Below the pieces are notes generated by a model. It did not search any database. It was not told the origin of the DNA and saw nothing but the letters and a program-made list of their open reading frames with translations. Position numbers and translations under genes: made by a program. 64,000 nucleotides of DNA from NCBI GenBank assembly GCA_014904845.1, contig MU119230.1, positions 248,001 through 312,000 on the forward strand, in the 5' to 3' direction. Origin of the DNA: Acephala macrosclerotiorum (lineage: Eukaryota > Ascomycota > Leotiomycetes > Helotiales > Mollisiaceae). Below are positions 59,236 through 64,000 of this stretch, piece by piece (within the stretch, counting starts at the first letter, position 1; every line of letters starts with the position of its first letter).

Positions 59236-59727
59236 TCAAAACTCCTCCTTAAACTTCCCCAGCACAGGACCACTACAACCACCAACCTCCTTCTCCCTAG
59301 AAACTCTCTTATATTCCTCATCACTCATACTCCACCTCTTCGTCCACCAAGCATACTCCCCCTCCACACTGCTCTGCCTCTTCACTCTCCTCTCCACGCC
59401 CGCATCCCTCCCCTCTCCTTGTCCATTCCCCGGCAAAGGCGGCAACGGCTTCTCCGTCACAAACCTCACTTTCCTCTCTCGTTTCCGCGACGATTCCGGT
59501 AGTGGAGGTAAAGGCTTATCGTTAATTGTATTGTAGAATACGTGTGTGTATGGAGGTGGATCCAACTCGTTGTATTTCTCTGGGTAGGAGGAGAGTGCGA
59601 GGGAGAGGGCTGAGGTGTTGGTTGAGGATGTGGAGGAGTAGGAGAAGTCTTTTGAGTGGGAGGGTGTGTAGGATGGGGATGGGGAGGAGTAAAATTTCTC
59701 GTCGTCGTAGTCTTCGAATATCGACAT
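59236..59727 (-). CDS. small disordered protein with SH3- and WW-type proline motifs
   Basis: A single-exon gene of 163 residues, mostly predicted disordered and Ser/Tyr/Pro-rich. The proline motif KPLPPLP occurs twice (residues 71-77 and 93-99), a class of PxxP ligand for SH3 domains. PPPY at 57-60 fits the WW-domain PPxY motif, and KVRF at 86-89 between the two proline motifs fits the PP1-docking pattern. The C-terminal part has an ordered-looking segment, GEYAWWTKRWSMSDEEYKRV. There is no signal peptide or membrane span. The start MSIFEDYDDE opens the only long frame and the composition is unlike a chance antisense frame. I do not recognise the family; an adaptor or regulatory role is inferred from the motifs alone. 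Confidence 0.6.
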   Translation of the reverse strand: MSIFEDYDDEKFYSSPSPSYTPSHSKDFSYSSTSSTNTSALSLALSSYPEKYNELDPPPYTHVFYNTINDKPLPPLPESSRKRERKVRFVTEKPLPPLPGNGQGEGRDAGVERRVKRQSSVEGEYAWWTKRWSMSDEEYKRVSREKEVGGCSGPVLGKFKEEF

Positions 59728-60249
59728 CTTGAGTATTCTTTGCTTAAAAGGTGGTATTTGTTTGGGGGATTGATATGCAGAGGATCAATTGATGCGGAAC
59801 GAGGATTTAAGGTGGTGAGTCGTGATGCAGGAACAGTCGGGAACGCCTCGATTGAGACATGGCGGGCTTATGTATCCTGATGGGATAAATGGCAGCGATA
59901 ATGTTCGTAAAATAGATGAGGGTTCTGGTTGTGCGATTTGACAAATATAGATGGCTGTGGTGAAGTCGCTGACTGCGCCGAGGCGTAGGATTTTAGGTGA
60001 TGGCTCAGGCTTACGGCGGGAGCTTTTAATGCTGGGTTTAGCGAGGGCGAGGCAGACCAACCAGATGCACTGCCTTCAAGATGTTTACCCGGGACGAATC
60101 GGAAGTGTGATATCTTTTGACATATTTGTTTGAAACGAGATAGGAATGTTGCTTGTTGAAGCTGGTTGGTTGCTGTGGCACGACGAGGACCACCGTTACA
60201 CCAAGTACGGAAACCCACTCGTATAATTGCTTCGATTTGGGAGCTCCAA
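59728..60249. other. intergenic region, nothing recognised
   Basis: It holds the promoter of the gene at 59236-59727 and the 3' region of the gene at 60250-61581, both on the minus strand. Confidence 0.5.
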
Positions 60250-61581
60250 TCACCAAATGAAGTCCAAAAGATCCTTTCGTTTCCTCTCTAGACTTGCAGC
60301 GGCACTCGAGCTTGAGCCAATGGCACCATCCAGACTCCCAAACATACCCTCCGTCTCAATGTTCTGCCCAAACCCGTCACTATTGTTGTGGACTACCAAC
60401 ATAGCTCCCTCCGCCTCTTTGATGTGTGAAACATCGTACAAGCCTGCACGCCCACCGGGTCCGTTAAAGAGATCCTGTTTGCTCGTGACTTTGACATGTT
60501 GCTGTTTCGCCAACGCCTGGCGAAGCAGGTTCAGGATGTTTCTATCAGCATAGTCGTTGAAGCCAAATACTCTCATGTTCTCGAATTCATGATGATTTGA
60601 GAGATGCTTGAGAGCAGCGAGAAATAGACGGTTCAAAATCCCGGCGCCAATTTCTCGAGCAAAGATCGATGCAGGATCGTATGTGTAAACGTACCCTTGA
60701 GGACACAATGCTTCCAAAGCTGCAAACTCATTCCGTGCTTGATGTAAAGCTGTGTTGAAAAGTAGTTCCAAGGACACAATTTGATGGTTGCCGAGCTCAG
60801 TAAATTTGCCCACAACTCTCTCCGTAATATCGCCCGCCGTGGTGACCAATAACTCCAAGAAAGTAATTGTGCTTTCGACATCCATGAAATCCTCGATTTC
60901 TTTCCTTGACGGCAGCTTGTGCGCCTTCGTGAGATGGTAGACCATATGGCAGCGAAGTACTTCGTCATAGTCGTGCCTCAGTTGATCGTTCTGCTTGGAC
61001 TTCGTGTCTAGAACGGCCCATTCGTTTTTGGGTAGTATATCAAGGCCGACTACTTGTCTGCTTCCTAGTTTGCAAACTTTGAGCATGACTATGCTGTTCT
61101 CGAAGTCCATCTGTATGCTGGCGCTCAACACCACAGACCTGGCAATGTGACATTTGCCTTCGCTCTCAAACATCGCCCTTGTTTGTTCCCCGAACTTATC
61201 AGTTCCATGCCCTCCCAACGAAGGTTGATATCTGTAATCACCAATCATCTCGCATCTTGGGACCACAGGAGTAACAAAAGTATGCATGGCGCCCTCCATA
61301 TCTGTTATCTCATCATTCTTCTTGGAAATGAACTTGACTCCCAGTGCTGAATTTTTCTTCTTTCGCATCAACAACTTAAGTAGTGACAGAGGGACAAAAT
61401 TCGAGCGTGATATAAGAGGAGGTGGTGCAATTGATTCATGGCCTCCTTTAACGGCTTCGAGGTAGACTCTCCGCGTGTCTTCGTGGGAGGAAACTCTCGA
61501 GACATGGAGATCATCCGATCTGCAATGAGGATCAAATGGTGGCAATTTGGTAGGGAGATTTGGTTTAAACTGTGAAGCCAT
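60250..61581 (-). CDS. uncharacterised conserved-looking fungal protein
   Basis: An intronless minus-strand gene of 443 residues. The open frame extends upstream to 61719, but a TATATAT box at 61663-61669 lies inside that extension and 82 bp before the ATG at 61581 (MASQFKPNLPTKLPPFDPH), so I chose the internal start. The protein is globular-looking with evenly spread hydrophobic and charged residues. Segments that look like a structured core include EVLRCHMVYHLTKAHKLPSR, AGDITERVVGKFTELG, FARIEIGAGILNRLFLAALK-like sequence (here FAREIGAGILNRLF) and FGFNDYADRNILNLLRQALA. The C-terminus ends in GFGQNIETEGMFGSLDGAIG and a Ser/Ala run. No signal peptide, membrane helix or known catalytic motif is seen. 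I do not assign a function. Confidence 0.75.
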   Translation of the reverse strand: MASQFKPNLPTKLPPFDPHCRSDDLHVSRVSSHEDTRRVYLEAVKGGHESIAPPPLISRSNFVPLSLLKLLMRKKKNSALGVKFISKKNDEITDMEGAMHTFVTPVVPRCEMIGDYRYQPSLGGHGTDKFGEQTRAMFESEGKCHIARSVVLSASIQMDFENSIVMLKVCKLGSRQVVGLDILPKNEWAVLDTKSKQNDQLRHDYDEVLRCHMVYHLTKAHKLPSRKEIEDFMDVESTITFLELLVTTAGDITERVVGKFTELGNHQIVSLELLFNTALHQARNEFAALEALCPQGYVYTYDPASIFAREIGAGILNRLFLAALKHLSNHHEFENMRVFGFNDYADRNILNLLRQALAKQQHVKVTSKQDLFNGPGGRAGLYDVSHIKEAEGAMLVVHNNSDGFGQNIETEGMFGSLDGAIGSSSSAAASLERKRKDLLDFIW

Positions 61582-64000
61582 GTTGTATGGTGCAAGCTGT
61601 CTGATGAGAACAAGGTGAGGAGCCGAGAAATTTTGAAGAAAGGATTGGTGGTGAATTTGAGCATATATAGAGACGGGAAGGAAGTCAAAGCCACCACAGG
61701 CAACCGCCAAGACCATCAATGGGCGCCACCATTGGAAAGATGAGAGTCCAGGCCATGATATATTTTGAGGACTTTTGGAGGCTAGAACCTTCCCTTTTTT
61801 GAGGAAACATGCACCAAAGTGGTAAGGACTTCTCGGAATAATATTTTTACGGCCCCGCAGTCTTCAGAAACTGGTCCGCAATTCAGAATTAATATCAACG
61901 TCAGACACGCAACAGAGCAACCACATCGAACCCCGCAGACTGGAAAATTAGAGGAGCACGCATGTGTATGCTAGCTTGTTTATATTCTCGGCCGACACTC
62001 AAATGATGGATGTAACACAAACGACCCTTCCATTTTCGAGTTTAATACAAGGCGAAGAAGACAAGACCTGACCGGCTCCTGTTGGGAACAAAAGCCTCGA
62101 ACGAGACAAGAACACCCGATATTGTTCAAAGATTGTAGGATTGTCGCGGAAACCTGCGGGCGAACGCAAAACAGGCTCTACCCAGCGCGGTCCTTGAGTT
62201 CTGAAAGTCCGAGTAGCGCTGAAGAAACTTGGGAGAACCAACAGAAACTATGACGGACATTCGCGCCCTCGTACTATCAGCAACTACCAAACATCTCTTT
62301 ACTTGAGTCACAGATCAGAGTCTGCCATCGAAGACACAGTCGAAGTCAGCAAACGCAAGAGCACCCGCGGCCACGACCAACACAGCGTTGAGGTGCACCA
62401 GCCAACGTGGGCTAGGCAAAGCTTCCAAAGTCTCAACATGACTCGGCGGAGACGCAATATGGGACGAAAGCACGGGTAGCTGCTGCGACCCATTTCGGGG
62501 CCATATATCGTCAGCACGATCCACTAGCGAAAATAGCCTTTTAGTGAAGCCTCAAGCTATAGAGGGAAACGGTGGCGAATCCTAAAAGCTTCCTGTGCAC
62601 CGGATATCTCCCACCCCCCCCCCGGGTTGTCTTCTGCATAGTCTGATTCGAGTTGTCGGTAATTGCGATACGTAGGGATGCTCTCCCTGTGATCAGGTAA
62701 AAGACTCTCTGACTCGCACTCAAGATATATTCACTGTCTTGCATATAACCCTCTTTCACGACACATATGACCTCTTCAATGCTGTTTTCCTGCTCGGGGT
62801 TCGGTCGTGAAAGTCTTCCCGATCCACTTCTCCGGTAGCCTCTGAAAGTCGCGGAAGCAGATGCAAGCCATTTTCGTATGAGCTTGGCACTATCTCAATT
62901 TTAACTTGACTGCAGCCTTACAACTGTTTCTCCTCGGTATTCATTGGTCCGTGTCGGGAGTTTCAAGCATCTCCGGTCTAAACCCGGGGCAGCGGCTCTT
63001 CCCCAAAGGTCGGTGCAGATCCGTTCCCATGATCCGAGGCTAGCCCCTCCTGATCGTCGTCACCAGCCTAGAAGAAAACTCTAGAATCACCGCTGTGCCT
63101 TCCAACACTAGTTGTTATGCCAGTCGTCCTCTCCGTTCACGCTCTCTGTTTACTGATCTTATTTCATTTCCTCGGTACACGAATTGACGAGTTACGACTT
63201 TACGATGGGTTCCTGCATGACGAGACTTCAACGCGAGATGGTCAATCCGCCCCCTAACAGTGGCAATTGGAAGGGGTTATCACCGCAAAGACCGGAGGCC
63301 TATGTTCCCAAACAACGACACCAGATGGAAAAGGTGCCAAGTGGTGCGCCCTTAGGAAGGCGAGAGACTCCAAGTGGTATACCAGGCTTGACATATGATC
63401 ATGCTGGACGTCCTGTGTGCGTAGTTTCTTCAACCACGTTGAGATGTTCATCCTAATGTGAGGCAATAGCTGGCGAGAAGAGAACGCTCACGTTGAGCAC
63501 CGAGAATATCGGCCATGAACGATAAGACTAGAAATACAAACGGACGAGACGAGACACCGCCGCAAAACGAGCGACGACAATGACGACGACGAGCGCTATT
63601 AACCTCGTCAAGAATACACAATTATCAAACAGCGATAGTTGATGACAGAATTTCGGGCTTTGGAGTAACGGAAGATCATCTGCATTTTTGGGACAGCAAG
63701 GGTTATAGATAGCGAAGATTTGGTTGGCAACTTTGGATTCGAATGGATGCTATTCATCATGCACAAAGTCTCAACATTGTCTTTGACGGTAACCTAGCAT
63801 TGAAATATACAAAATGCGAAGCAAGAACTCGGCATTCTGCTCTTCCTTTCCTCATTGCTTTCTTTTCCATCAAATCTTTTGGACGGCCTTATTCTTTTGA
63901 GAATATTCTTTGCTGTGTCGATGCGGTAGATGCACATAGGCGCCGTTACCAACTGCTCCTGTCACGAGAGGTACAAGTGTCTGCCTTAACTTCAGTTATT
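61582..64000. other. right-edge region without supportable genes
   Basis: It begins with the promoter of the preceding minus-strand gene (TATATAT at 61663-61669). Beyond that, minus-strand frames between 62.0 and 62.5 kb and a 90-codon plus-strand frame at 63184-63456 have no domain. A C10 run occurs at 62614-62623. A gene crossing the right edge cannot be excluded. Confidence 0.45.
61663..61669 (-). promoter_or_regulatory. TATA box of the gene at 60250-61581
   Basis: TATATAT on the minus strand, 82 bp before the preferred ATG. It decides against the longer open frame starting at 61719. Confidence 0.5.

Noticed and set aside
63184..63456. 90-codon plus-strand frame near the right edge
   Set aside because: No domain; the frame ends before the edge and the overlapping minus frame is equally open.

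Overview
The window is nuclear DNA from a filamentous ascomycete (Pezizomycotina; a leotiomycete such as the Helotiales would fit, but I cannot prove it). The evidence is short GT-AG introns of about 45-120 bp, a single-chain eukaryotic acetyl-CoA carboxylase of 2,279 residues, a NudE nuclear-migration protein, a BCS1-type AAA ATPase with a long acidic tail, a fungal Zn-cluster-type regulator remnant, and TATA-box promoters. There are no operons, CRISPR arrays or rRNA genes, and I found no convincing tRNA.

Layout. 0-15 kb is gene-dense housekeeping sequence: a doubtful small gene at the left edge, a six-exon APC-family amino acid/GABA/choline permease (1253-3161), nudE (4046-5906) and the five-exon acetyl-CoA carboxylase (8067-15119). 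15-21 kb holds little except a wrecked 2-oxoglutarate/Fe(II) oxygenase on the minus strand (19021-19828). A BCS1-like ATPase follows (21461-23320). From about 23.3 to 37.5 kb no protein gene can be supported; this part holds two copies of a terminal-inverted-repeat element and simple repeats. 37.5-45.7 kb is gene-rich: a CBM21/PP1-targeting protein, a mitochondrial BolA-like protein, then a DenD-type sugar-acid dehydrogenase and a class II (GatY/KbaY-like) aldolase on the same strand 342 bp apart. 46-47.3 kb carries two more copies of the same inverted-repeat element, next to a transcription-factor pseudogene (47646-49439) with three nonsense codons, a frameshift and a 34-bp poly-C run. 51.7-61.6 kb holds five smaller or uncharacterised genes, most of them minus strand, and one TAA-flanked MITE (58754-59026). 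61.6-64 kb shows nothing I can support.

How the genes relate. Most are independent housekeeping genes. The only pair that looks functionally linked is the dehydrogenase plus aldolase, which resembles part of bacterial acid-sugar (erythronate/threonate-type) catabolism; the aldolase promoter carries three CreA-type GC boxes, two of them as an inverted repeat. The most unusual structural signals are the two equally spaced pairs of inverted-repeat elements, the RIP-context decay of the regulator gene, and a repeated C-rich to G-rich switch in codon use along the coding strand of several genes. I did not find a clearly new multi-gene system.
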